NCBI GenBank assembly: GCA_963845695.1
Contig: CAWJTQ010000011.1
Span: 186,001 to 250,000 of the forward strand
Length of the DNA: 64,000 bases
Source: CAWJTV01 sp963845695
GTDB taxonomy: Bacteria > Planctomycetota > Planctomycetia > Isosphaerales > Isosphaeraceae
Reading direction: 5' to 3'
Shown: positions 53,104-61,037 of the stretch, piece by piece
Layout: each line of letters begins with the position of its first letter
How positions within the stretch are numbered: the first letter of the stretch is position 1
The notes under the pieces: model-generated
Seen by the model: the letters and a program-made list of their open reading frames with translations, nothing else
Told to the model about the DNA's origin: nothing
Databases searched by the model: none
Translations under genes and position numbers: made by a program

Positions 53104-53757
53104 TCAGGGGGAAAAGGAGGGCTCGAGCGGACGGATTGCGAGGTCGCGGAGCGTGACCGACCAGCCCCCTTTCGAGCCGTCGACGACGAACCGAGCCACC
53201 GCCTCCGAAGCCACCGCGACGGCCAGGAGCACCAGGTTGCGGGCCATGGGATAATCGCAGACGTCCAGGCCCACGTCGCGGGGGACGCGATAGGTCTCGT
53301 CCCAGATCACCTCGGCGTAGTCGGCGAACAGGCCGACATGGAGGCACGGCAAAGCGGCTACCCGGCAACGTTGCTGGACGAGCCCGCGCGCGGCCGCGTT
53401 GTCGAACGTGTCGAGGACCACGCCGGGGCCTTTCACCAGACTTCGGGCATTCCGTTCGTTGAGCTCCTTGGCGACGGCCTCGATCTCGACACCGACACCC
53501 CGGAAGAGCCGGTTCCGCAGCGCCTCGACCTTCCACGCGCCGACCTCGGACTCGCCGTAGAGCTGAGTCCCGACGTTGTGCTCCTCGACACGGTCCCGGT
53601 CGATGACCGTCCACTGACGGAAGCCCTGGCGCGCCAGGTTATCGGCCAGGAGGGAGCCCAGGGCCCCCGCGCCGCAAAGCGTGATCGGGACCGTTTCGAG
53701 CCGGGCCAGCAGATCGGCTCCGCGATAGATCCGTTCGTGAAGAAACTTGTCGGCCAT
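53104..53757 (-). CDS. ThiF/E1-like adenylating enzyme of the Ro-Ubl locus
   Basis: 217 residues from the ATG at 53757, preceded by AGGAG nine bases upstream. VPITLCGAGALGSLLADNLA is the GxGxxG nucleotide loop, WTVIDRDRVEEHNVGTQLYG the D...N region that binds ATP/Mg (the usual N-x-x-R reads NVGTQ here), and GAWKVEALRNRL the K that contacts ATP. A candidate thiolate is LDVCDYPMARN. No zinc Cys quartet is seen, and the protein is shorter than MoeB. It should activate a ubiquitin-like C-terminus, most simply that of the 75-residue protein at 57056. It is bracketed, with the gene upstream, by two copies of a hairpin repeat. Confidence 0.78.
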   Translation of the reverse strand: MADKFLHERIYRGADLLARLETVPITLCGAGALGSLLADNLARQGFRQWTVIDRDRVEEHNVGTQLYGESEVGAWKVEALRNRLFRGVGVEIEAVAKELNERNARSLVKGPGVVLDTFDNAAARGLVQQRCRVAALPCLHVGLFADYAEVIWDETYRVPRDVGLDVCDYPMARNLVLLAVAVASEAVARFVVDGSKGGWSVTLRDLAIRPLEPSFSP

Positions 53758-53823
53758 CGCTGAAAATCTCCTTTGGGCACGGATAATCCGACGGGACGGA
53801 TTCACTGTTCCCGTTTTCACGGA

Positions 53824-54685
53824 CTACTGCCCACGCGCCTCGCGGAGCACGCCGACGAGGCTCTGGAGATCGAAGCGGCGATCCTGACCGCTGAGGCAGA
53901 TGCCGGCGACCTGAACGGACAGGTCCTGCTGCGCGACGGCCGAGACGTGCCGGCGGCCGTCAACTTCGTAAGTGATGCGGTAGACGTCGCCCTGCTCGTG
54001 GTAGTCTCGGAGCTCGGCGCCCGCGTGGGCCAACGCCTTTCGAAGCCGTTCCTCGACCCGATTGCGGCTGGCCTCCCGCTCGGCTTCGAGCCGCGGGGCG
54101 TAGTTCATGATGTAGGCCGCTCGCTCCTCGACGGTCAGACCAGGCCGGTTCAACTGCTCGGGCTCGACCATCCGGCCGATCGCCGCGCAAGTACGCCGCG
54201 GTACCGGGATCGCGGCGCGGATCGGGCCCGTCGTACCAGCACTGGCTGCCGTCGAACCGTGTGAGCCAGACCTCGAAAAGTTGGGTCTCCTCGACCAGTC
54301 GGACAGGGACCAGTCCCTCGATCCGGTAGCGCGTGTCACCACCGTGCGCGGGGATCGCCAGCCATTGGTCCTCCTCCCGGAAGCAGAGGACCACACGCAG
54401 CAGAGGGAGCAGGTCCAGATACTGGCGACGCTCGGCCAGCCGGGCTGGCCGGACCAGCTCGGCCCTGGTCGAGGAATTGGGCCGGAAGACGCCCCAGCCC
54501 TCGAAATCGGCCGGTCTCACGTTGAGACGGCAGACCACCCCGGCAATCCGGACCTGGACGACGCCGCCACGAGGCATCGGCGCCAGGAATTCGGAGGCGA
54601 AAGCGCGCTCCTCGGCCGCCGCCAATCGATCCAGAGTCTCGCGGAGTTGCTTCTTGATCGCCATGGGAGGAGAAGAGTTGGACAT
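53824..54685 (-). CDS. Unrecognised protein of the Ro-Ubl locus (one frameshift)
   Basis: About 287 residues. Start MSNSSPPMAIKKQLRETLDR at 54685. AEERAFASEFLAPMPRGGVV, VQVRIAGVVCRLNVRPADFE, GWGVFRPNSSTRAELVRPAR, RRQYLDLLPLLRVVLCFREE; after a shift near 54195, IGRMVEPEQLNRPGLTVEER, YIMNYAPRLEAEREASRNRV, GDVYRITYEVDGRRHVSAVA. The N-half looks like a beta-rich (OB or SH3-like) domain, the C-half a helical arm plus a small beta sheet. It could be an RNA-binding or E2-substitute factor, but no catalytic motif is visible. Its stop lies just ahead of the ThiF gene. Confidence 0.65.
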
Positions 54686-54703
54686 GAAAAGTGCCAGGAA
54701 TCG

Positions 54704-54829
54704 CCGCAAGTTCCAGGAGCCCGATTCAGGTTACGGCCGCTCTTGCGAGCATGGTGCGCCAGGAACTTCGAGGCGAACCCCGGAGTACACCAACCTTAGG
54801 ACCGTCGTTGTTTGTAAGCTCTTGCGGTC
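54704..54829 (-). ncRNA. Y-RNA-like module E, upstream of the unrecognised gene
   Basis: About 126 nt. The 5' strand CCGCAAGAGCTTACAAAC and the 3' strand GGAACTTGCGG share a perfect 7-bp closing stem (CCGCAAG/CTTGCGG). The TACAAAC and AACTTG words match those of modules A and B at the same ends. Inside are an AGGTT/AACCT stem, a UUCG-capped hairpin and a GCTC-GCAA-GAGC hairpin. No clear permuted tRNA is seen here, so it is the most diverged member. Confidence 0.45.
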
Positions 54830-54892
54830 GGGCAGCGTCTCCCGGTGTTCGCACTTGAGAGTGTGTGTGAGACGTCGTTGCGAGGTGTTGTC

Positions 54893-54957
54893 GGGTGCTC
54901 TGTGAGCACGGGATCCTCGTGCCGATTACGATTGGTGCTCACAGAGGAGCACCCTAC
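54893..54957. repeat. Hairpin repeat, second copy
   Basis: gggtgctctgtgagcac at the left pairs with gtgctcacagaggagcaccc at the right (two extra bases in the right arm). Lies after the TROVE gene and before module E, and may separate their transcripts. Confidence 0.85.
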
Positions 54958-54972
54958 GAGCACCGAATCCGC

Positions 54973-56534
54973 TCAGGCAGGCTTGCGGACCGGCAGTGGG
55001 TACTCCAGGATTTCCATGAGGAGGTCCAGCTTCGAGGGTCGGGACAGCAGCGGCACCAGGTTCGGCAGGGCGTAGTAGTCGCCCGTGAACTGGAACGCGT
55101 CGGCCATGATCCCGGCCTTGCGGCACTGGTCTTCCAGGGACGTCCGGCCGCCCGGCGTGCGGACGAAGCAGACGTTCGGGTCGGCCTTGACCTCCTCGCG
55201 GTACGTCTTCAGGGTCTCGACGAACAGCGGTGCTGTGTTTTCCTCCTCGTCGGTCACTATGATGATTTGTTCGACGTATTGCTTCTTCCGCCGCATCATC
55301 TCCAGGGCCACACCGCAGGAGGTTGATCCGCCAGCCGTGATCCCGTTCAGGGCCTTCTCCCAGGCGGCAAGATCGCCATCCGCGGCCTCGATCGGGTAGG
55401 CGATGGTGTCGAACGCATAGACGTAAAGCGCCGCCGCGCTGACACTCGAGACCAGCGCACCGATCCGCTTACCCAGGTCAATGGCCACACTCATCGAGCC
55501 CGACTTGTCGATCAACAGTGCGGTCGGCCGCTCGATCCGGCCGCGGGCCTTGACCTGCGCGTCGGCGACTTCCTCGAGCGTGCGGCGGACATCCTCCGAC
55601 AGGTCGGCGGCCTTGATGGCCTCCTCGGCCTTGAAGGCGCTGACGCGGTCGGCGGTCTTGGCCGCCTGGAGCTTCGCCTCGATGAGGGCCTTGAGATCCG
55701 CGTTGTCGAACGCACCCCGGCGCCGGAGGGCTCCCAGGTTGTTGATCAACTCCTGCGGGCTCATCCGCTCGATCAGGGCCAGCAAGACCGTCGGCGTCAT
55801 CTGCTTGACGACCGTGGCCGCGACCCGGTACGGTATCGCGTGCGCGACGATCGCGCGGGCCTGGTCGGCGGGTTTCTCCGCCTTGGCCAGCTCCTTGAGA
55901 GCGAACAGCCGGCTGTCGGCCGGAGGCTGCTCTTCGAAGAGGATCTTCTGGGCACGCTCGCCGGGTGCGACGTGCAAGAGCGCATACATCCGCTTCGAGC
56001 GCCTTGCGCGCGACCAGCACCGTGCTGTCGAACCAGTCAGGCTCCGCCTCGCGCTCGCGCAAGTAGCGTGCGATCTCGGTCCGCAGCGCGCGGGGTGGGT
56101 TACGGAACAGGCCGAATTCCTCGACGATCGTCGCAACCGGCGCGGCGAGTTCGACCTGGACCATCCCGACGTTCCCGGTCGCGACCTTCGGGGCCTTTCC
56201 CTTGCGCTTGACGGCTCGTACCTTCCGGGTCGCCTTGCGGCCGTGGATGAAGTCGAGCACGCGGACCACTTGATAGGGCGGCAGACCGCGGAGCATCGCC
56301 AGGCCGACGTCGCGATGTCCTTCGAACGCGCTCAGCACGAGCGTCACGATGAACATCTCCTTGTGGTCGCGGCACGTCGCCATGGTCCTGGTACCAGGCC
56401 GCCAGGCGGACGTAGAACCGCGGGTCCCGCTCGACCAACTGCCGGTGCACGGGCCAGATCAGCTCCAGCTTCCGGTGGGGCGTCGTCAGCAGCGTGTTCA
56501 GGATCTCCAGCCGCAGGTCTTGCTCGTGTGCCAT
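54973..56534 (-). CDS. rsr: Ro60/Rsr-like TROVE-vWA protein (two frameshifts)
   Basis: About 520 residues. N-terminal helical TROVE repeats: MAHEQDLRLEILNTLLTTPH, ERDPRFYVRLAAWYQDHGDV, then (after a shift near 56375) RDHKEMFIVTLVLSAFEGHR, and (after another near 55995) KRMYALLHVAPGERAQKILF, MSPQELINNLGALRRRGAFD, which matches the Ro60 'NLG...R.G.F' repeat. The C-terminal half is a von Willebrand A domain with the MIDAS TALLIDKSGSMS and GGSTSCGVALEM and VTDEEENTA. Ro60 proteins form a ring that holds misfolded RNAs and binds Y RNAs through its outer surface. Its ATG lies 22 bases after RNA module D. Confidence 0.85.
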
Positions 56535-56555
56535 GACTCCACCATCCTTACCTCA

Positions 56556-56631
56556 GAGCGTACAAACGCACCACGCAACCCGGCGGGGATCGTCCTCCCC
56601 GAAGCCGAACCCTACGGCGGTTTGTACGCTC
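56556..56631 (-). ncRNA. Structured RNA module D, leader of the TROVE gene
   Basis: The ends GAGCGTACAAAC and GTTTGTACGCTC are perfectly complementary (12 bp) and share the TACAAAC word of the other modules. Inside is a hairpin GGGGA/TCCCC. At 76 nt it is shorter than the others and lacks a tRNA-like part. It sits directly before the TROVE start codon and could be a Ro-binding stem used for autoregulation. Confidence 0.55.
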
Positions 56632-56767
56632 GTGCCATTGGGTACGAACCGTGCCGAGGTGGGTCCCGACGGCCGATCGCTCGGCCGAGTCCCACCCGTG
56701 GTTGACGCTCCGTACAAGTCGCATCAGCGTGGATTTCCTATGACAACCCACGCGAGTCGCGCGAGCC

Positions 56768-56843
56768 CAAAAACAGGAGGATTTCGAACCTCCGACCTCA
56801 GCACTCCAGAAGTGCTGCGCTCTGACCACTGAGCTATGCTTAG
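56768..56843 (-). tRNA. tRNA-Gln(CUG)-like module C
   Basis: A cloverleaf in ordinary order: D-arm AGCTCAGTGGTCAGAGC, anticodon arm AGCAC-TTCTGGA-GTGCT (anticodon CTG), T-arm GGAGG-TTCGAAA-TCCTCC. The acceptor pairs only 5 of 7 (CTAAGCA with TGTTTTT) and no CCA is encoded. A further CGAGCC/GGGCTCG stem encloses it and a CGACTTGTACG word typical of the other modules follows at 56704-56722. It could be a true tRNA, but its place inside the array suggests a tRNA-like RNA. Confidence 0.55.
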
Positions 56844-56893
56844 CATGAAGGCTCGTGCCGTCGGGCGCAGGATGTTCCCGATTGGTGTTCCGA

Positions 56894-57019
56894 CCCGTAC
56901 AAGTCGCAGAAGCGGTGAAACTTGCAGCGATCTGCCATTGATCTACGGCCCGTCAGTACAGCCATTGGGCCGGCGGGATTCGAACCCGAACCTCTGCATT
57001 ATGGTGGTTTGTACGCTCG
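56894..57019 (-). ncRNA. yrlA: Y-RNA-like module B: circularly permuted tRNA on a long terminal stem
   Basis: In transcript order: terminal stem CGTACAA (pairs with TTGTACG at the 3' end, 7 bp), anticodon-like stem TGCAG (pairs with CTGCA), T-arm CGGG-TTCGAAT-CCCG (56974-56988), acceptor-like stem CGGCCC closed by a 13-15 nt loop to GGGCCG (56946-56972), D-arm GATC-AATGGCA-GATC (56929-56943), CTGCA, terminal stem. The T-arm therefore precedes the acceptor, which is a hairpin, and the D-arm comes last. This is the layout of bacterial YrlA Y RNAs, which mimic tRNA and bind Ro/Rsr. About 126 nt. Confidence 0.75.
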
Positions 57020-57055
57020 AGCCGTTGGGTACGGATTGGTCGCTTCGATATCCGA

Positions 57056-57283
57056 TTAACCGAACACGGCCTCGGGCCGCACGGTGAGGTTCCCGGTCTC
57101 GTGCCGGTCCACGGTGTAATCACTTAGACGGGTCTCGGGGACCTCAAGGTGCCGGGCCAGTGCGCTCTTGATCTCTCGGTCGTTGGATCCGAGCCCGACG
57201 TTGATCTCGCCCATCGGCAGGTCAAGGCTGCGACCGTCGAAGCGGACGTGCAGAACGCCCCTGTCGTTCAGTAACTCGGCCAT
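57056..57283 (-). CDS. 75-residue ubiquitin-like protein of the Ro locus
   Basis: The ATG at 57283 is chosen over one at 57295 because GGAGG lies five bases upstream. MAELLNDRGVLHVRFDGRSL, DLPMGEINVGLGSNDREIKS, ALARHLEVPETRLSDYTVDR, HETGNLTVRPEAVFG. Predicted order: two strands, one helix (NDREIKSALARHL), then strands, a beta-grasp pattern of ubiquitin size. It ends in a single exposed glycine (VFG) and would not need processing. The ThiF protein at 53104 is a matching activator. Assigned by size, predicted fold and context; sequence identity to known Ubls is not evident. Confidence 0.6.
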   Translation of the reverse strand: MAELLNDRGVLHVRFDGRSLDLPMGEINVGLGSNDREIKSALARHLEVPETRLSDYTVDRHETGNLTVRPEAVFG

Positions 57284-57346
57284 GGTCGCCTCCATGTTAA
57301 TTAATATCTCAGGTGATGATTCTGAGAGGAGTCCGCGAAAACGAAA

Positions 57347-57485
57347 GACCTGCACAAGTTCCCAGAGCGACGCCTCCTCCGCTCCGGCCACTCGCCTCGC
57401 GAATGGACGGGGCGGAGGAGGTAGGATTTCGAACCTACGACCGGCTGAACAGGCCGGGCTGACCAGTTTGTATGCTCTCGCGGTC
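57347..57485 (-). ncRNA. Y-RNA-like module A, upstream of the Ubl gene
   Basis: About 139 nt. Outer stem GACCGC/GCAGGTC (one bulged A), then GAGCATACAAAC at the 5' side and GGGAACTTGTGC at the 3' side. Inside: hairpin CCGGC-CTGTTCA-GCCGG, a perfect T-arm GTAGG-TTCGAAA-TCCTAC (57421-57438), and CTCCTCCGC (57412-57420) pairing perfectly with GCGGAGGAG (57374-57382) across a 29-nt loop, an acceptor-like stem after the T-arm as in module B. A D-arm is not clear. Same terminal words and topology as module B, so I infer a second Y RNA. Confidence 0.6.
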
Positions 57486-57607
57486 GGATGCAGGTCTCCG
57501 GCATGGGCGAGTGTGACCTCGTCCCATGCGGGAATCCAGACGCACGACCCGGCGGGAATGTTCGCGGTCGTGGCGGAATTCTGTCGAGTTGTCCGCAAGA
57601 CCCGCGA

Positions 57608-59008
57608 TCACCATCCGCCGGAGACGCCTTGCTGGGCCTGAAGGAAAGGCAGGTTCGGGTTGTAGGACACTCCGTTGGCGGGCGCCGCGGGGTTGTCGAA
57701 CGGCATATCTGCGTTGGTGGTGAGGAGGCCCGTACGGGTGAAGAGCGTGAGGAGTCCGTATTCTCCCTGGATCTGCCGTCCGGTGCTCGAGCTGGGGCCG
57801 ACCCCCGCCGGGAGCGGCAGTAAGGGAGCGGATGTTCCGATCGTCGGATTGTAGATATCGCTCCGCTCCGCGATCCAGAAGTGGAAGAAGGCGCTCGACA
57901 TGCCGAACGATGCCGGCGACGAGTAAATCGTGGTGGGCACGACCTCGCCCGAGGGCTGGACCATGATGTTGACGTAGCCGGTGAAGAGGTTCACGGGGAG
58001 TCGCGATCGTTCGCGGGTGGTTCCCCATGTCGTCAGGTCGATGACGATATTCGTGGGTAAGGAGATCGTCCTGCTGGAGGCGACAGGGGCAGGTCGGCGG
58101 CGGATCTGGTAGCGCTGATTCAGAATCACCTGCGATTGCGAGTAAAGGGATGACGGCCAGATCTCGCTCTCCCATTCGGCCAGTTCGTCGATGTTTCCGT
58201 CCCCGTTGTTATCTACGCCATCCCACCCCTCGTCGACCCACCCGTTGGTGTTGTCGTCCTGGGTGTTGACCAGGAGGAGGAACTCCGGGTAGTAGAGGCT
58301 CCCGTCACTCGCCACCCGGATCAAGGGGGATGTCTGTCGGTTGAGAGGCCCCGGCGGTCCGACGTTGACGAACATCTCCGAATTACCACCGGCCGGCGTC
58401 ACCGTCATCGGTCCGACGATCCGGAACCAGGGCCCGGCTTGATTGATTTGAAGCTCGTCGCCGATGCGGATGTTCCAGTACCAGGAGGTCGGAGGATTCG
58501 GGATCAGGACGTTCGGATTGGCATTCGTTGCGTAGACACTTTCCTCGATCATCAGGACGCTGGAGTTCGGCGCATAGACGGGATAGTTGCCCCCTCCCGG
58601 TCCCGGGTAGGGGACGGTCAGGAAACTCGGCGGCGACAGGCGATTGACGAGCCCCTCGAAATAGTCCGGCGCCGGCTCGATGGGAATGATCCGGTCGACG
58701 GCGAGCGGCAGGGTCGGGTCCAGCAGGCCGGTGGAGGAGCTGATCCCGTTGAACGTGGACGAAGGCAGGAGCCGGATCCCGCTCGGTGCATTGTTGTGGA
58801 TCGCCGAATCGCGCGCCCCGACCAGCGCCCCCTGGAGGATCCGGGCCGCCTCGCGACTCTGCCGCGCCGAGAGACCGGACTGGATCGTCGGCAATGCCAC
58901 GACACTGACGATGAGGATGATCAAGATCACCACTATCAATTCCACGAGCGTGAAACCCGAAACCCACTCCGTACGCCGAAACCCGCTCCGGCACCGCTGT
59001 CGGATCAT
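57608..59008 (-). CDS. Type II secretion/type IV pilin-like prepilin protein
   Basis: 466 residues, intact. VSGFTLVELIVVILIILIVS is a prepilin signal (cleaved after the Gly, with the +5 Glu) leading into the hydrophobic stalk. The mature domain is long for a pseudopilin (LQGALVGARDSAIHNNAPSG, then beta-rich sequence, and a D-rich DDNTNGWVDEGWDGVDNNGD loop that may bind calcium). The GspH-like 'ARDSAIHNNAPSGIRLLPS' stretch is typical of planctomycete prepilins. Exported and assembled at the cell envelope. Confidence 0.88.
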   Translation of the reverse strand: MIRQRCRSGFRRTEWVSGFTLVELIVVILIILIVSVVALPTIQSGLSARQSREAARILQGALVGARDSAIHNNAPSGIRLLPSSTFNGISSSTGLLDPTLPLAVDRIIPIEPAPDYFEGLVNRLSPPSFLTVPYPGPGGGNYPVYAPNSSVLMIEESVYATNANPNVLIPNPPTSWYWNIRIGDELQINQAGPWFRIVGPMTVTPAGGNSEMFVNVGPPGPLNRQTSPLIRVASDGSLYYPEFLLLVNTQDDNTNGWVDEGWDGVDNNGDGNIDELAEWESEIWPSSLYSQSQVILNQRYQIRRRPAPVASSRTISLPTNIVIDLTTWGTTRERSRLPVNLFTGYVNIMVQPSGEVVPTTIYSSPASFGMSSAFFHFWIAERSDIYNPTIGTSAPLLPLPAGVGPSSSTGRQIQGEYGLLTLFTRTGLLTTNADMPFDNPAAPANGVSYNPNLPFLQAQQGVSGGW

Positions 59009-59615
59009 GACCGTCCCCTGAGTTCAACACGGTGGATTGGTCGCTGACGAATCGGACCAACGGAATCGACGTTCCCAGACGCCCTAGGGAGGACCCATGC
59101 ACGAGGCGTTGCGTCGTGACGAGTCCAGCTCCCTCAACATGGGCCACACCGACGCCGATCGTCGATGAGGGCCTTTCCGCCCGGCACAGGGAATCCAGTG
59201 AAACGCCACGTCAACCGCGACGAAGCATCCGCTTTAGGAAGACTCTAGAAGATTGCCTGCTTATTTGCAACCATCTAGGCCCAAAAAAACGAGTAGGCCA
59301 AACTTGACTGGACGCATCGATATGTCAGCATGGATGCCGATGAGACAGGGTGCGAGCATGAATCGGCAGCTCATGTACCGGGGATCCTTGCGAGAACCGA
59401 CCAAGGATTCCAGGTACAACCTGCCGCTATAGCTGGGTTTGCGGTGAGTTGTACGCTGGGAAGACAGGCGGTTTTACCCAGATCGGCCATGAGTCAAAGC
59501 CGCGATTGTTGGAGCGTTCCAAGGTTCCAGTCGAGAATATCCAGCGAGATGTCCTGCGTGACGACGTGCGTTTGATCAGTCCAGCAGGCGAGAGCATCCG
59601 GCGGGATCTGTCGAA
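59009..59615. other. Intergenic, nothing recognised
   Basis: About 600 bases between the prepilin start and the next gene end. No supported gene or repeat. Confidence 0.45.
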
Positions 59616-60827
59616 TTAAGGAGGGCACGCGGGGAGGTTGGTCAAGGCGAGGCTGACCTTGTCATCCAATTGACCCAGCGCGTCTTTGTAGAGCCGGCGC
59701 TCGATCTCTTCGGACTGATCCGATTGGACCGCCAGGCCGGCGGGAAGATCGCGAAGGGGGACCCGCGATCGTGCGCCGGGAAACTGCTGCCATTTCTGGA
59801 CGCCTTGAGCGATCAACGTCAAGTGGACCCTGATCAGAGTCAGCCGACTCTGGGACGAGGGATAATAGCCTTCCCGTTGCTCGTGGACATGGACTTCCAT
59901 GCGATACAACGCATGTTTCCAGAGGTCGGCCCAGGGCGAGTTGGCGCGGTACGGGAGATAGTCCTTAGCCTCCAAAGCCTTCACGACGACGGGCTCGAGC
60001 TGGGCGGCGTAGGTCGTCTCCGATCCGAAAACGAAATCGCCGTGCGTCAGATCCACCAAGACTCCGTGGCTTGCCAGCAGGCTCGTGACCAGTTTCTCGG
60101 CGACGGATCGCCTGGCTTGCTGGCTATCCGGATCCAGGTGTTTCAACAACTTGGCGATCCGATCGCAAGACTGGAGTGCGTTGACGACTTGACCCGATTG
60201 GAACGAACGCTGCGCAGACGCCAGCTCGCCGTCCACGTGCTGGCCGACCCTCGATCGAAATTGCCGGGCGATCGGCAGCCGGAGGGGCTCCAGGTCCGGA
60301 TCCGCTTCACTGCGAGCGATCAGGTTCAGCCAATCGCCCAGGGGCAACGATGACGCGCCGTGGTGGACCAAACCGTCGAGAGTCTCCTCAACCTCTCGCC
60401 GAGCAAGGTCTTGGCGTCGCTTCCGTTGCTGGTCCCATGTCGTCCGTAGCGATTCACCAGCCTGTCGAGCGAGCTCCAGAGCCGCGTCGAGTTCGATCAG
60501 TGCCTCATTCAGATGCCCGGCCAATTCGTGGGCCTGGGAGGACGCGATCATCTTGTCGATCGACGCCGTCCGCAAAGACTGATGGTAATTTCGCCAGAAC
60601 CGCAGGCTTCCCCAGACGAGGATCACGGTGATGGCAAGACCGACCGCCGACCAGGACCAGATCACCCATTTCGGGTAACCCGGTCGTTTCGTCGGCGACG
60701 GGACGCGAGGCAGGTAAGGGATCTCGACAAGTTGACGGCAAAACTTGCACCGGACCTGTCGTCCGGGTGCCAGACCCCTCAGTTTGACGATGCCGCCGCA
60801 TTCGGGACAGGCGAACGACCCGTTCAT
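59616..60827 (-). CDS. Zinc-ribbon, single-pass membrane protein with helical domain
   Basis: 403 residues, intact. FACPECGGIVKL and VRCKFCRQLVEI form a four-Cys zinc ribbon at residues 6-35, followed by one membrane helix (WVIWSWSAVGLAITVILVWG) at about 55-75. The rest is helical with coiled-coil-like segments (HLNEALIELDAALELARQAG). This architecture (zinc ribbon, helix, sensor-like domain) is common in planctomycetes and of unknown function. A partner of the next gene is possible since both have the same plan. Confidence 0.82.
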   Translation of the reverse strand: MNGSFACPECGGIVKLRGLAPGRQVRCKFCRQLVEIPYLPRVPSPTKRPGYPKWVIWSWSAVGLAITVILVWGSLRFWRNYHQSLRTASIDKMIASSQAHELAGHLNEALIELDAALELARQAGESLRTTWDQQRKRRQDLARREVEETLDGLVHHGASSLPLGDWLNLIARSEADPDLEPLRLPIARQFRSRVGQHVDGELASAQRSFQSGQVVNALQSCDRIAKLLKHLDPDSQQARRSVAEKLVTSLLASHGVLVDLTHGDFVFGSETTYAAQLEPVVVKALEAKDYLPYRANSPWADLWKHALYRMEVHVHEQREGYYPSSQSRLTLIRVHLTLIAQGVQKWQQFPGARSRVPLRDLPAGLAVQSDQSEEIERRLYKDALGQLDDKVSLALTNLPACPP

Positions 60828-61037
60828 GCCGCCCCTCTCTCATCCGGTCCTTTCCGTATTTCCGCGCCGAACCCTCAGAACATTCCACCCAGCATATCGT
60901 CAGTCACCGCGTTTTGGCATCGCTGTCGACAACAATCGCCATGTGGATGAGCAGGACGCACCGGTTGTGCTCGAAATCGGGGCGATCGCTCGCATCGGGC
61001 GAGTTGGCCGCCCCTTCGGGGCTTTCGGGAGAGACTC

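Noticed and set aside
53104..53757. Standard MoeB/ThiF of molybdopterin or thiamin synthesis
   Set aside because: It is short, lacks the zinc cysteines, and no moa/thi genes are near; context points to the Ro-Ubl locus.
57412..57485. An ordinary tRNA-Asn (GUU) within module A
   Set aside because: The anticodon and T arms are good, but the 5' side offers no acceptor strand; the 3' acceptor strand pairs with sequence downstream of it instead.
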